Positions 34,450 to 45,635 of a stretch of 64,000 nt of DNA are shown here, one piece after another. Every line of letters starts with the position of its first letter. Position 1 is the stretch's first letter. Under the pieces are notes generated by a model, which saw nothing but the letters and a program-made list of their open reading frames with translations, did no database searches and was not told the DNA's origin. The DNA is taken from assembly GCA_035772735.1 (NCBI GenBank), contig JASDFA010000016.1:152904501-152968500 (forward strand), given 5' to 3'. The DNA comes from Datura wrightii (lineage: Eukaryota > Streptophyta > Magnoliopsida > Solanales > Solanaceae). A program made the translations under genes and the position numbers.

Positions 34450-35646
34450 TTGTTAGTAGAAAATAGCCCCAATCCTTCCGAAATGAATGATGTATGATGG
34501 AAGCAGCGTATGTTATGTTTCTGACTAGTTGTAGTAGCATAGACCAGATATACAATGTCAGACCAGTATTCCGCATGTTCTAGTCAACCAAGGACTCTCT
34601 ATAGCCGAGAATGTTTCCCTTGGTTTAGACGGGATCCTCCATAGAAGAGAGTGACTCCCTAGTTTTGTCTGGATCCTACATACCATAGGGTGACTCCCTA
34701 GCTCAGTCGGGATCCTCCATAGCACAGAGTGACTCCCTAGTTCAGTTGGGATCCTCCATAGTAAAGACTGACTCCCTAGTTCAGTCAGAATCTTCCATAG
34801 CAGAGAGTGACTCCCTAGTTTTAGTTGGGTTTTTCCCTAGTAGAGAATGACTACCTTAGTTATGGTATCAGTATGATTCAGTTCCATATGATTCATATTT
34901 CATATTATAACAGATTTAATATGATGAGAATCGAACTCAGTTGTCAGTAGTGATCCAGTACATTGTGTGATGCTAATTTCAGATTCTGCTCTTATTAAAC
35001 GTTCAGAACTTGACCCATATGCATGAGTTCGATGATGTATCATAAAGTGAGATCTAAATGAAAGTTTCATGTATATATATGTATATGTGAATCACAAGAG
35101 GATAATGGCATGTTAATCAGTTATGTTGATGTACTTGGTTATTTCCTCATTGTATATTTGTATATTTAATTATATATGTTATCAGCATGCTCATTACATT
35201 CCAAGTACTAACCGTACACCTTTATGTGCTATATCATTTCATGATATAGATTCATGTCTCCAAAATCAACCTCGTGGTTAGATACGCTTCGTCCTCTCTC
35301 AGTTGCTAGTGGTGAGTCCTCATCTCCCGTGGACGTGATTCATGTTTACATTTTCTTTATGTTTCATTTTTCATACTTTGGGAGTTAGCTGGGGGCTTGT
35401 CCCAGCAACTCATCAGTTTAGTAGAAGGATTTCAGACTTGTCTAGATAGATTCAGCATTGTATCAAGTGTGGTTATAATAGTTCTTATGGTTTCTATTAG
35501 ACTCTTGCTATTAGCTTCCGCTTATTCATGTTGTTAGTCATTTCTATTGTTAAGTGTTATTCTATGATTTTGTTATTGGTTGACTTGGAGTATTTCGGGC
35601 TTTTTTGTCCCCTGTTACAGCTAGGGTGTAAACTCGGATTGTGACA
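34450..35646 (+). repeat. Tek-1 3' LTR, second part
   Basis: It resumes exactly where 26666-26671 stopped, as shown by K1 (18860-20071), and ends GATTGTGACA. It includes a 39-bp repeat array at 34582-34860. There is no credible ORF. Confidence 0.85.
34582..34860 (+). repeat. 39-bp tandem repeat array in Tek-1 3' LTR
   Basis: There are about seven imperfect 39-bp units, more diverged from each other than in K1 or K2. Confidence 0.82.
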
Positions 35647-35821
35647 TTCATATTGTATATTCTGATGTTAAGTTATATCTAGACTTTCGCTATGATTAAC
35701 TTGTTGATTTATTCAGTTTCATTGATCGAGTTAGATGTATGCTTATGTCATGGGTCGACTTGGGATCTCTCAGGGCTCCTTATCCCCTGTTGCGATACGG
35801 GCCTCCGTTCGAGCTGTGACA
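35647..35821 (+). repeat. LTR-D, right part
   Basis: This is the last 175 bp of the solo LTR interrupted at 14852. It continues the alignment with LTR-E (12600-12660) and ends GAGCTGTGACA, followed by atgtc at 35822-35826. Confidence 0.82.
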
Positions 35822-35826
35822 ATGTC
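35822..35826. repeat. Target site duplication, right copy (atgtc) of solo LTR-D
   Basis: It is identical to 12684-12688. The two pentamers are 23 kb apart only because of later nested insertions. Confidence 0.88.
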
Positions 35827-35910
35827 ATATTCATGCCATCGATTGACTTGGAGCCTCTCGGGGTTCTTCATCCCGTGTCTTGATTCGGACCTATGTTTGG
35901 GTCGTGAAAG
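35827..35910 (+). repeat. LTR-E, right part
   Basis: 'gattgacttggagcctctcg' is followed by a GGGTCGTGA-type end; this is the usual 3' end of a Tekay-like LTR, and resumes after 12688. The final CA is not clear. Confidence 0.6.
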
Positions 35911-35924
35911 CATCTCACCTCAGA

Positions 35925-37755
35925 TGTAATAACAATGAAACCCAGTAAAGACCTCGGGCCGCCCGATATGTCACTTCAGACGTAACAGAAAAAGTAAAGT
36001 GTAACTGGTCCGACATCTTACCTCGAACCGAATTTACAGGTGGTACAAAATATTTTATAAAATCAAAAATCAGTAAAACAGTAGTATACTCCCCCGGAGC
36101 CTCAATCAGTAAAAGATGAGAAACTTTTAGTTTGAAAGCCAAAAATCAATATTTTTACCTTCAATTATATTCCAATCCTTGTGCTTGTATGTATGGATGT
36201 ATGTATGCTCACTCAAGTATATTTGATATGATTACATATCAAATAAGGTAAATCACCCTCCATACCACGATCATACTAACCTAGAGTCTAGCCACTCCAA
36301 AGCCACAGTCTTAGGCCCATAATCTCATAACAGAGGAAAAAGGGGGAAAGTAAAGCGACAACAAGTCCAACAAATCGATAACGACCCAATAATCCCAAGG
36401 AAAGCACCTCTTATCTAATTCACTATGAAAACCACTCCTAACATAGCCTAAGGATCCCAAACATATTCACATTATAACAACTAACAACCTAAACTAAAGC
36501 TTATAAAGGAATACTATTCTAAAATTCTTGAAATTTGGCCAATAACTCGAAAAATCATTACAACCTAATTCTAACTAGCAAATCACTGTAACATCATGAA
36601 ACTTATAAAATATACTGCCGAACTAAGCCAAGTTTAAAGAAAGAAAATCGTAACCTACCTCATGGCGGAATGTCAAGCCGCGAATTGTCACTTGAAAGTT
36701 TTTCCCTTCCTCAATGCCTTTTATCACTTCCACGCTATCACAAACATGATCAAATCATCAAAATGAGGCTAACGATACCAATATTGACATATTTAATTCG
36801 GGCTAAAAATGGGGTTAAAAATCGACCCTTGGGGCTCACTCACAAAAGTTGAAATAAATTACAGCATTGTGTTCCTCGAAGATTCAGGAACCCATCCTCG
36901 AAATTTGAGCAAAAATGGAGCTCCTTTTGGGGCTCAAATCAACCCAAAAACTTCAAGATCATAAAAGAGAAATTGTAGGGATTTTGAGCTCAAATACATG
37001 GATTAAACACGGAAATGAAGCTATAATTAGCTAAATAACAAAAAGGGTAAGATAATTTACCTAAGAATCCGTCAAGAAATGGTAAAAATTGCCACCTATT
37101 GAGCTCTCAACAATGGTGGGTCGAGTTTTGCATGATATGAGCTGAAAGGAAAGTGATCTGCCTATAAAGATATCAATTTTTCGCTGCAGCGAACTCTGGA
37201 TCACCATGACGGATCCGCTATAGCGGTCTCTAGCCACTATAGCAGACTACCTGACACCCACAACTCAAACTTCAAACGGACTCCCAAAATTCATTCGAAG
37301 TGTCGTGAATGCAAACCTTATATATTTTCCTAGTAGAAACAACATTTCGGACTCAATGGGATTGACAAAAAGACCATTGGAGGTCTTCTTGACAAGATGA
37401 ACACCAAAATCAATACTTAAACTACGTAAATGCAATTGCCCAAACGGCCAAAGTGAGTCCAAAATCCTTGGAACCCAAACCAAAGGTCCCACTAACCTAG
37501 AATCCACGTTCTAGAGCTAATGGACCTGACAAAATTCTCATCCAAGACCATTTACTAATAATATTGATCGAAGTCATCCAATTTGGCTCTAGAAACTTTA
37601 AAACTAGAAAATCTTTCCAAAACTCAACCGAACACTTTGGGAATTATGCTACCCATCCCCGAAAGCACAAAAGCAGTTTAGAAGCCACGGGGAAGGTCAA
37701 AATGATTAAAACACACAAAAGTAAGGAAAGGACCAGGAGGGTCATTACAGGTTTG
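35925..37755 (-). repeat. LTR-like segment of another gypsy family
   Basis: The right edge, read on the minus strand, is TGTAATGACCCTCCTGGTCC, a common gypsy LTR start. The segment carries 'gaggtaggttacgattttc' (minus, near 36650) and a ctatagcgg/ccactatag dyad near 37218-37243. The left edge is uncertain: tgtaataac at 35925 is one candidate. No target duplication or internal domain was found. There is no credible ORF. Confidence 0.45.
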
Positions 37756-38295
37756 TATGAAGAACACTATTGAATTTTTGATCTTGCGAGCTCGTCACTT
37801 GTCAAGCGTTTGTTGTATTACATTTATGAAATGAATTTGTGGTTTAGCTGAGTAATACTAGATTTATTATTCATCGTCCTTGTATATTAATATCTTAAAT
37901 GGAGGAATCTTCATAGTTTTTCTAAATTGGAAATCAAGGTATTTATTGCTAAATCCTATTCTCTCTGCTATGTTATTATTTCCCCTTCATATGTTCCCTT
38001 TTATATGAATCTATGAGGTTAATGAAAAAATTATATGAGTCACAAGTGTCATTTGCTTCACGAATATACATCATTCTAGTTGTTACCCCTCCTATTACCT
38101 CAAGCCTCTATACCTATATGGTTTTTAATTTTGTACTTGACATGTCCATGTCCTTGTATTTGAGTGTCTATGTCTTATATGCTAAATGAACCATGCCTAA
38201 TGTATAATGACCATAACATATTACGTTTAATAAATCTCCCCAAAATCTAGCATAATGAAATACGATATGTTTATGTGTACATTGGTCATTATGCG

Positions 38296-38430
38296 GCAAT
38301 CCATGTGTAATCATGAGGCCTCTTTATGGATTATTTATATTACAAGCTATGTGTAAATGAGGCCTATGTATGGCTTATTTGTATTGCAATCCATGTGTTA
38401 TCATGAGGACCCTTACGACTTATATTTCTT
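38296..38430. repeat. Three-unit tandem repeat, about 45 bp
   Basis: The units share 'caatccatgtgt', 'atgaggcc' and 'tatggattatttatatt', with 10-25% differences by eye. Confidence 0.7.
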
Positions 38431-39050
38431 CTACAAGATGAAACAAACATTATAAGAGATGAACAATCCAAATGTGATAACGAATAATGATCCCAAGTGT
38501 TATAATGAACGATCTTAATGATTTGAAAGACATACTAAGAATGGTAAGACAAGGCATATGGTTCTATAGGGTATTTCTTAGAGTTCATATATTCTTAGCT
38601 GGTCACACTTTATGTTCCTTTCACATGATTCACAGTACACTACTTTATGTTATTCTATCTCTCTCACATATGAGTATAATTTTATATGTATTTACATCCT
38701 TTTTTCTAGGGGCTCATTATTCACACTGTAGATACATATGCATAGAGTGGAAGTCCACCCAGCTAGGCATGTTTCCCTACTTTGGCTGTTGGCCAGTGAG
38801 CTCCATTTCTATCTTGGCTAACTTGAGTCTAGTTCTCTTTTTAGAGTACATGTATAGACAATATGGGTAGGTGGAGGCCCTATTCCGATTATATTACATT
38901 TGCTATATATTCATAAATTCTTCATAGACATGTGGTATGTTTTCATGTATGCGCAAGTGTTATGTCAGTATTTCGACACTCATGTTTCGATTGAGTTTAT
39001 AGTTAATATGTGTTTTAGGCTAGTGGCCCTTCATGTATGTATCTATATAT

Positions 39051-39090
39051 GTGTGTGTATATTTAAATACACACACACACACACACACAC
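39051..39090. repeat. CA microsatellite with inverted GT arm
   Basis: (AC)11 at 39069-39090 is preceded by gtgtgtgtatatttaaatac, giving an inverted repeat centred on tttaaa at about 39065. It could extrude as a hairpin. Confidence 0.85.
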
Positions 39091-39205
39091 TCTTTATCAC
39101 ACATAATTTATTTATTGAAAGCACATCAGTAGTATGTTTTATTACATATCTCATGGATAATATGTCATATGATTCACTGTATTGTAGGTTCATGATTTAG
39201 ATAGA

Positions 39206-41507
39206 TGTCACGACTTGAGTTCACACCTTAGACGCAATACATCACTTAGGATCATAAGTAATCCCAAGTAAACCTTGGTAAAGCATATTTCTACTAAAAC
39301 TGATCTTCTTAAAATAATTATAATAAAGCAGAAATTGGCAACAGAAATAAACTAATACTGAAAAATGATGAAATCTAAACAGAGTATGAAAACCTAAGCT
39401 GAATCTATAAAACTGTCTGAAGGACTTCTAAAATGAATTGATAAGTTGTTGGGACAAACCACCAGCTAACTCTAATGTTTGAACTAAAAATAAATAAATA
39501 CAACTGAAGATGGAACTCCATCCCTCGGCAGATGAGGACTCACCACTGAAGCTACTGGGATATCGCCGAGATAGAGTCTAATTGCACTGATGAGGCTGAG
39601 TACCTGAGCCTATGTCATAAAATGATATATCACATAAAAGTATGTGATAAGTACTTTGAATATATTAAGTATGTGAGATGAAACTAAAGCATAAGAATAC
39701 TGTATATTGTAAACTATACTGACAAGACATGTAATGACCATATCTGAATTCATAAGTGCTGATAGAATCTAAAAGCCTGATAATATTGTAAGTACTAATA
39801 ACTGTCTGAAGGTCATAAACATATCCTGATATTTGGAAGAATGAACTAAACTAGAGACTATGCTACTAGGCTAAGATGTACTGTGGGGGAGACTATAACT
39901 GATGTGTAACACCATGAGCTAAATGTGGAGTCCGATGTATACCCCCTATTGGAGAAGGCCCATTATACCTTGCCAGGATATAGTGGATGAACTGAGTGAT
40001 CACGATCTGGGGCCCATTTGGGCTAATATCCTATGGCGACAACGTAGTTTTGGGAACCTGGATGCGCTGAACCCCGACCTTCTTGGTGCTAAGTATTATT
40101 CTCACTGGAAATCCTAAATATGTCTAACTGTGCTGATAGCTCGAACTAATGTCCTAAGACTAAGTTAGAACTACTTATCTAGAAATGTTCTGAGAGTCTA
40201 AGGATCTGAATGAAACTATGTTCTAAGACTTGTCAGAGCTTCTTTATCTGAAAGCGTCGTAACAATCTAAAGAACATCTAATAAACTGATTTTACTGAGT
40301 TTCTCAAAAGATTGATTGAAGTCAAACTGATCAGTTGACATTTCTAGAGGATACAAAGTATACTGAGTACTGACTAAAATCTGAAATTCTAATACTGAAT
40401 ATATTAATGTATTAGCTTTCTGTTCATGTAACAATACTAGCATTCAAAATTCGAGGAAAAATATCGTACTAATACACCATTTATATTTGAGTTCTAAATC
40501 ATACAAGTTTTATTCAAAATCATGTTAAAGATCTAGACTAAGAAAGAAACTAAATAAATAAAACTAGAACATGAATTTCAATTAGGGATAATCATGTAAA
40601 TTTAGAGAATTTAACAAGATTTAAGGAGTCTCTTAACTAATTAAAAACCCTAGCATCAATCTTTTGTAGGGCTAGAATTTTAAAAGTTTTTTTGGAAAAT
40701 ATTTTGGGACACAAGGGGGAAAGGTAACCCTTGTAGAAGTCCCACATACCTAAAGGAGGATCTCTAAGACTTAGCTCGGAAGATCTGAGAAAAGATGGAC
40801 GCCCTAGCTCTTGCTTAGAACTAGTTATCGGGGTTATTTACATGTTTTTAAAGAATGGGGAGAAAGGGTAATCTAATCCCCCTAAATCCCCTTCTAAATA
40901 TTAGTAATACAACATAGTTTAGGAGTTAGATCTTAGGGTTTTACAAAAATGCTATTGAAAACAATTATTTAAATTCTACCCCTGGGGTGGTACGACTCAT
41001 CCTATAAGTCGTACCAGGATCAAATGATCCATAGTGATGTTTACGGTAAGGGGCCCTGCTCAACACCATTCTCTGAAGTTATCCACGGAAGTCTTCCATG
41101 ACCCGTGAGAACTTACTACAAGTCTTACTACGATTCTTAGCTTCCTCAATGTCTTTTGAAAATGTCTTTGAAATTCAAATCACGACTGAATGGTACAACA
41201 CATACCCCCTTACCACGAGTCGTACCTTGGCTCGTGATTTTTCCCAGAATTCCTAACCTCTTCTCTAAACTTTTCCACGACTGGTCAATATGATCTGTAC
41301 CATGATGGTATGAATTATGACATGCAGTCGTGGTTTCCCCTAGACACCTATTATGTTCCCCTGACCCTCCTGTTACAAGTCCTGGTATGACTCCTACCAC
41401 TGTCCTATGAGTCTTACTGTGATTCATACTGAGACCTTTTTTCTAGTTTTTTGCATGATCACAATTTATGTCTGAAGCCTATTCCTAGGGATTTCTAGGG
41501 TGTTACA
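39206..41507 (-). repeat. 3' LTR of Tek-3
   Basis: It is 2302 bp. On the minus strand it runs from TGTAACACCCTAG to CAAGTCGTGACA. A U3 cluster (40980-41440) has dyads of the form gtacgactc...gagtcgtacc, a variant of the ACGASTCGT motif of the other Tek LTRs. There is no credible ORF. Confidence 0.82.
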
Positions 41508-41702
41508 ACATCTCCCCTTTGGGAACATTCATCCTTGAATTAAACTAAGTATGCTGAAGAGATAGGAAAGAGCTGCAATCTCATAACTGAAAACTAAAAA
41601 TTGATTACTGAAGGAATTACTGACTTCGAACTAAGGTGAACATACTAACTGAACTTATGCGACTAGGGTACACAATTAAACATGAATAGGGCTGATGAGT
41701 AT
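41508..41702 (-). other. Polypurine tract and 3' leader of Tek-3
   Basis: The minus strand reads 'ggatgaatgttccc', then aaaggggagatgt, then the LTR. This is the same signature as 25085-25129. Bases 41698-41702 (agtat) are the left target duplication of Tek-2. Confidence 0.78.
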
Positions 41703-44700
41703 TGTCACACCCCACCTTGAGAGGCACGACTAATACCTAATGCCATACTAGAATCTGGATTGACCTGGCTGGGCACAGGCACCTCTGGAGCCTACCCATG
41801 ACTCAAACTTAAGGAAACAAACTGCTATACCTCGGATGTAACCATAATCTCAGGCCGACAAGGCCACCTGTAAAAGAAACTAGCTAGCCAACAATAAGGT
41901 AATGAAGGGATCCTATGCGGGCCGACAAGACCACCATGCTGTCTAGTTATAATAGAAATAAAAATAGGTAGTTACACTAGGCCCCACACACCCAACACGT
42001 AAAATAAGACATACATAGGCCCCACACGGCCAACAACCACCAACTAACTGATGACTATAGTCTACAAGCCTCTAAGAATATAAATAGTGGTCGGGACAGG
42101 TCCCCGAGCTACCCAAATACTATACAAACAAAAGGTGGTAATCTTCTATAACCTAGCAACTTCAAATGAAAGCCACTGGCCAATGTGCTGACTCTGAATG
42201 GCTCCCTGGAGATCTCACAACCTGTCTGTCTAAACCTGCAGGCAAGTAATGCAGCAAGCCATAGTTGGGCGTCAGTATAATGTGTATCGAATATGTAAGG
42301 TAGTAAAGGAGCTGAATGAAAGCTGTTAAAGACTGAATGTATGTAGAAGGAAGGGGTAGAAATTAACCTGGAAGTTTGCTTATTCATAACCTGCATCTAG
42401 TAAAACACTACACATATATGAGCTAAGACTGTATAATCATATATTTATAAGGTATAACTAGCAGAAAAGAATGCAAACGAAAACCTAACCTGTACCCCAT
42501 AAGCCTGGGAGGTACAATCAACACAGAATAACTCACTCGGGCCCCCATAAGCCCTGACAAGCACACTTAAATCTATATGCCTCTAACTAGGTTTCTATGA
42601 CTCTACAGGTGCTATAGCCAACCTACTTGTTCCCTAGGTCTGTAACTGAGCCCACTTGGCTCCTGATCTGTAGCTGTGTCTAAGTCCAATAGAATCTTGA
42701 TAACCGCACACTGGGCACCAGGCTCGACGGTGGTGTGATGCCGATACGGCATAAAGATAATAGTTCAGCCATGGAATGGATTGTAATATGGCCCTTGGGC
42801 CTCTACATCATCCCTTGGGATGGAATATCGCTCCTTGGAGAAACATCACATAGCCCCTCCCAGGCGACGACACACTAATGACCCTGGGGTGGTCACGAAA
42901 GGCTCCTAGTTAAAGGCAACCCCAACCGATGTGCTATACCAAAGTCTCAATCTAGTCACTCAAAAGGCATTCTAGCCTTCTGGGCCTAATGCGACCGCTA
43001 CTTGTCCCTAGAATAATCTGTCTGGCTACTAGCAGGCATACCCCGTGTACTTGTATCTGGTCAGAGGATCCTGATAGTGATCATAATCTCTAAAGGTGTA
43101 GACCAGATAGGGCAAGGTCTGGAGTGGCCTAACAATACTCTGAATATCCTGCTCGGACAACTATAACTCCTAAGCAGCTGTAGGGTCACAGACGACAAAT
43201 TACTTAGTTCCTTTTCTTAGAACGACTGTAGGACTGCTACTGACCGAACATGCTTTTGAACGATCGGTCCCTACTTCTCCACAGGTAGCCTACTGAAATT
43301 CTTAGCTGGAGGGTAATACTATGATAACATGGTTCTCGTCCTTTATACCTTAACATGGTCTGTTCAGATCTTATATTACTCTTCTGGACAATTCCTAACC
43401 TTGTAGGTAAGTTTACATGGACTAAGACACTCACGACAACCTATACCTGAGCATCTTAAAGGAGCAAGCTGGGGTGTTGGCCCCACCTCTATCTGCTAAT
43501 AAGGTCCCCTTCCTTAGGGTACCCACGGGTCTATTTGACCTGAACGACTGTGATGGCTTTCTGGGCAACCTGTATGATGAATAATTAGGCAATTAGAACC
43601 AACAGTCACTGGTAGTAGCTAAATAGATGGTAGGCTGTCACTCAGTTCACTAGACAAACCTAGTGCCACTGACTCTAAAGTATGGTCATCCTATCTAAAT
43701 TTCTAGCCCTGGGGTGTGAGGGTTCGCCAATAGCCCCTAGGCATGCTTCACTGATAGTACAGGTGTCAAACTGGTAGTTATATTGCCTAGCTACGCTTAT
43801 GCTGTTCAACCTACTAACTCAGGCCCAATTACTATACATGAGCTTCTAAGGTCTAAGCATGACAATGAAACATCCAATTCTACTAACACAATGAACCGAA
43901 GAATAGAGGAGTTCCTATGATGCTTCTAGCGTGTGTCACACTTAACATGTTCTTTCCCTGACGAGTGATACTATGATGTAATCTTTATACATTTTCTAGC
44001 AGCTAACTATAACATATGTAGCCGTAATCTACTTATAGCAGCTAATCATGACACATCTTATCCATACACACTAGCAACAACTAATTACAACATATAGGAT
44101 TATTATCTACGTTCGACACATAGGTTGTATCATTGTACGATGAAAATAACTTTCCAAAGGAATTAGCCTTAACATACCTGGATTGCTAACTTTCGTTCAG
44201 CTGGCGAGTTTAAACTTGCAATCGGCGATTCCCTCCAACTGTGACCTTTATGCTGAGAGAATAGGGCTATTTTCAACACTAAATTCGATAATAAGTGATA
44301 ACTTTGTTAACAATAACAACTAAAATCTAACTCCATATAACTCGGTCAAAGACCTATAATTTCCCGAGAGTTCAGAAGGGAAAAGTGCTTGCCTAATGCC
44401 TATGGCTGAGTAGGAATCAATTTGGAACAATTTTGACAACTTTTACTCGGTAGAGTTCTGATTTTCCGGGCGAATTTGCGAGAAATAACTCTGTAGTAAT
44501 GCTTCCCGTAGGCCTAGGACTTGTTTCCCAAAGTTAATTTGAGATTGAACAACTTTTGGTAGCATAATCGGACGAAAAATGATTGATATTTGTGTGAGAC
44601 CTTAGTCCTTGGCCGTGAAGATCATTTGTAAAATGATTCAAATGAGAGAGAAGTATTTATATATATTTAGGGTGGTTGGGGGGGGGGAGCCTCGCGCCGC

Positions 44701-44925
44701 CTAAAGCGCCAAGGCAGCCCCTTGTCGCGGCTCCCATAGCGCACCTATTCCTGGCACGCCGTGCTGGCTAGTGCACTGCCGGCTGGCGCGTCGTGCTGGC
44801 CCCTCGCGGCCTAGCATTGCCTGACCCTATTTCTGAGGCTTTCTCCACATGTGTCAACCTCTTTTTACTCATCAAAAATCCATGCAGTACGCCTACTAAC
44901 CGTTGAAATTTCACGGGGTGTAACA
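41703..44925 (-). repeat. 3' LTR of Tek-2
   Basis: It is 3223 bp. The minus strand runs from TGTTACACCCCGTG to GGTGTGACA. It differs from the 5' LTR by roughly one base in ten by eye. A TATA-like box is at 44653-44665, only about 265 bp from the LTR start, followed (minus sense) by a long R-U5. A G10 run occurs at 44678-44687. A 95-codon frame (42109-42396) also exists in the other LTR but shows no sign of selection. Confidence 0.87.
44653..44665 (-). promoter_or_regulatory. TATA box of Tek-2 3' LTR
   Basis: The minus strand reads TATATATAAATAC. It is conserved at 63078-63090 in the 5' LTR. Confidence 0.55.
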
Positions 44926-45221
44926 TCTTTTCCCCCTTAGGAACATTAGTCCTCGAATGTCATCCTCAGGCTTAAAGGAGTTAACTCTCTTAACCAAGAT
45001 TTAGAAAAATTTTGGCAAAGTCCCCTCTTTAATATGGACTACCTGGAAACCTGAAATGCAGAAAAGTCCAGCATAGGCGCCTCGCAGGACGCCATAAATA
45101 GTTATTTCATCACAAGGAGGTAATTAGCTAATTGTATTGATAACCCAAGTAGTAAAACTATAAGAGAATAACAACATCACCTTTAACTACATAATTTGAA
45201 TCAATCCTGGAAAAAGTGAGG
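44926..45221 (-). other. Polypurine tract and 3' leader of Tek-2
   Basis: On the minus strand 'cgaggactaatgttccta' and the tract aagggggaaaaga abut the LTR start. There is no ORF; this is the 3' untranslated part after the chromodomain. Confidence 0.78.
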
Positions 45222-45630
45222 ATATATAGACCTCATGTCATCCTCGGCTTCCCAGGTCATCTCTTCTTTATTCCTGTTCCTACATAATACCTTAACAAAG
45301 GATACATCTTTAGTTCTTAACCTGTGAACCTGCCGATCTAGTACGACAACTGGAACTTCTTCATAGGTCAGCTCCTCAGTGACTTGGACATCCTCAAGGG
45401 GCCAAGTTTGTCACGCCCCACCTTTGAAAGCACGACTGGCACCACTCGGGATGCTCTCCTATGCATTTTCGCAGCATTGACACGTGAAAGATCGGATGGA
45501 TGTGTTCTAGTTCTGAAGGTAGTTCTACTTCATACATTAATCGGCCTATTATCTAGCGGATCTGATACGAACAATAAATCTAGGGGTAAGCTTGCCCTTC
45601 TTGCCGAACCTCATCACGCCCTTCTTGGGC
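45222..45630 (-). pseudogene. pol: Integrase C-terminus and chromodomain of Tek-2, left part
   Basis: On the minus strand from about 45630 I read SPKKGVMRFGKKGKLTPRF, the conserved start of the integrase C-terminal module. Stops and a lost base follow, then HVSMLRKCIG. Next comes a foreign insert of about 39 bp (45402-45440) and then a clean chromodomain (about 45400-45222) containing YEEVPVVVLDRQVHRLR and EMTWEAEDDMR. Chromodomains direct chromovirus integration to heterochromatin. The gene is broken by stops, by the small insert and by Ath-5, which lies immediately to the right. Confidence 0.8.
45402..45440 (-). other. Small insert resembling LTR end plus PBS start
   Basis: The minus-sense block gtcgtgctttcaaaggtggg ending cgtgacaaacttgg matches the 3' end of the Tek-2 5' LTR and the first bases after it (60125-60160) with few changes. 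It sits in the linker between integrase and chromodomain, where the related copy in Tek-3 has no such block. Confidence 0.55.
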
Positions 45631-45635
45631 GAGAC
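45631..45635. repeat. Target site duplication of Ath-5, left (gagac)
   Basis: gagac is repeated at 58222-58226 on the other side of Ath-5. Confidence 0.9.

Larger units (their letters stand above)
14853..35646 (+). mobile_element. Tek-1: rearranged Tekay-like chromovirus composite
   Basis: Layout: truncated LTR (14853-16158), gag 3' part (16159-17349), LTR K1 (17355-20071), PBS, gag and decayed DNA (20072-22219), LTR K2 (22220-24988), short 3' leader with polypurine tract (24989-25129), and a 3' LTR (25130-35646) that is itself split by Ath-4. It sits inside LTR-D. No RT, integrase or chromodomain is present, so the composite is non-autonomous. The flanks tttag and ttcat do not match as a target duplication. 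Confidence 0.75.
37756..39205. other. Unassigned AT-rich segment, target of Tek-3
   Basis: I see no gene here. It holds a three-unit imperfect repeat (38296-38430) and a CA microsatellite (39069-39090). A 127-codon frame at 38487-38870 has no recognisable domain and looks fortuitous. Confidence 0.5.

Noticed and set aside
14848..35651. Target duplication for Tek-1 (tttag on the left, ttcat on the right)
   Set aside because: Only two of five bases agree at matching positions; the true duplication may be lost or the composite rearranged at an end, so I do not claim it.
38487..38870. 127-codon plus-strand frame in the unassigned segment
   Set aside because: Low-complexity hydrophobic translation of AT-rich DNA with no domain, promoter or second copy; treated as chance.
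42109..42396. 95-codon frame in the Tek-2 3' LTR matched by 60537-60815 in the 5' LTR
   Set aside because: The match follows from LTR homology; amino-acid changes are about as frequent as expected without selection and no domain is recognisable.
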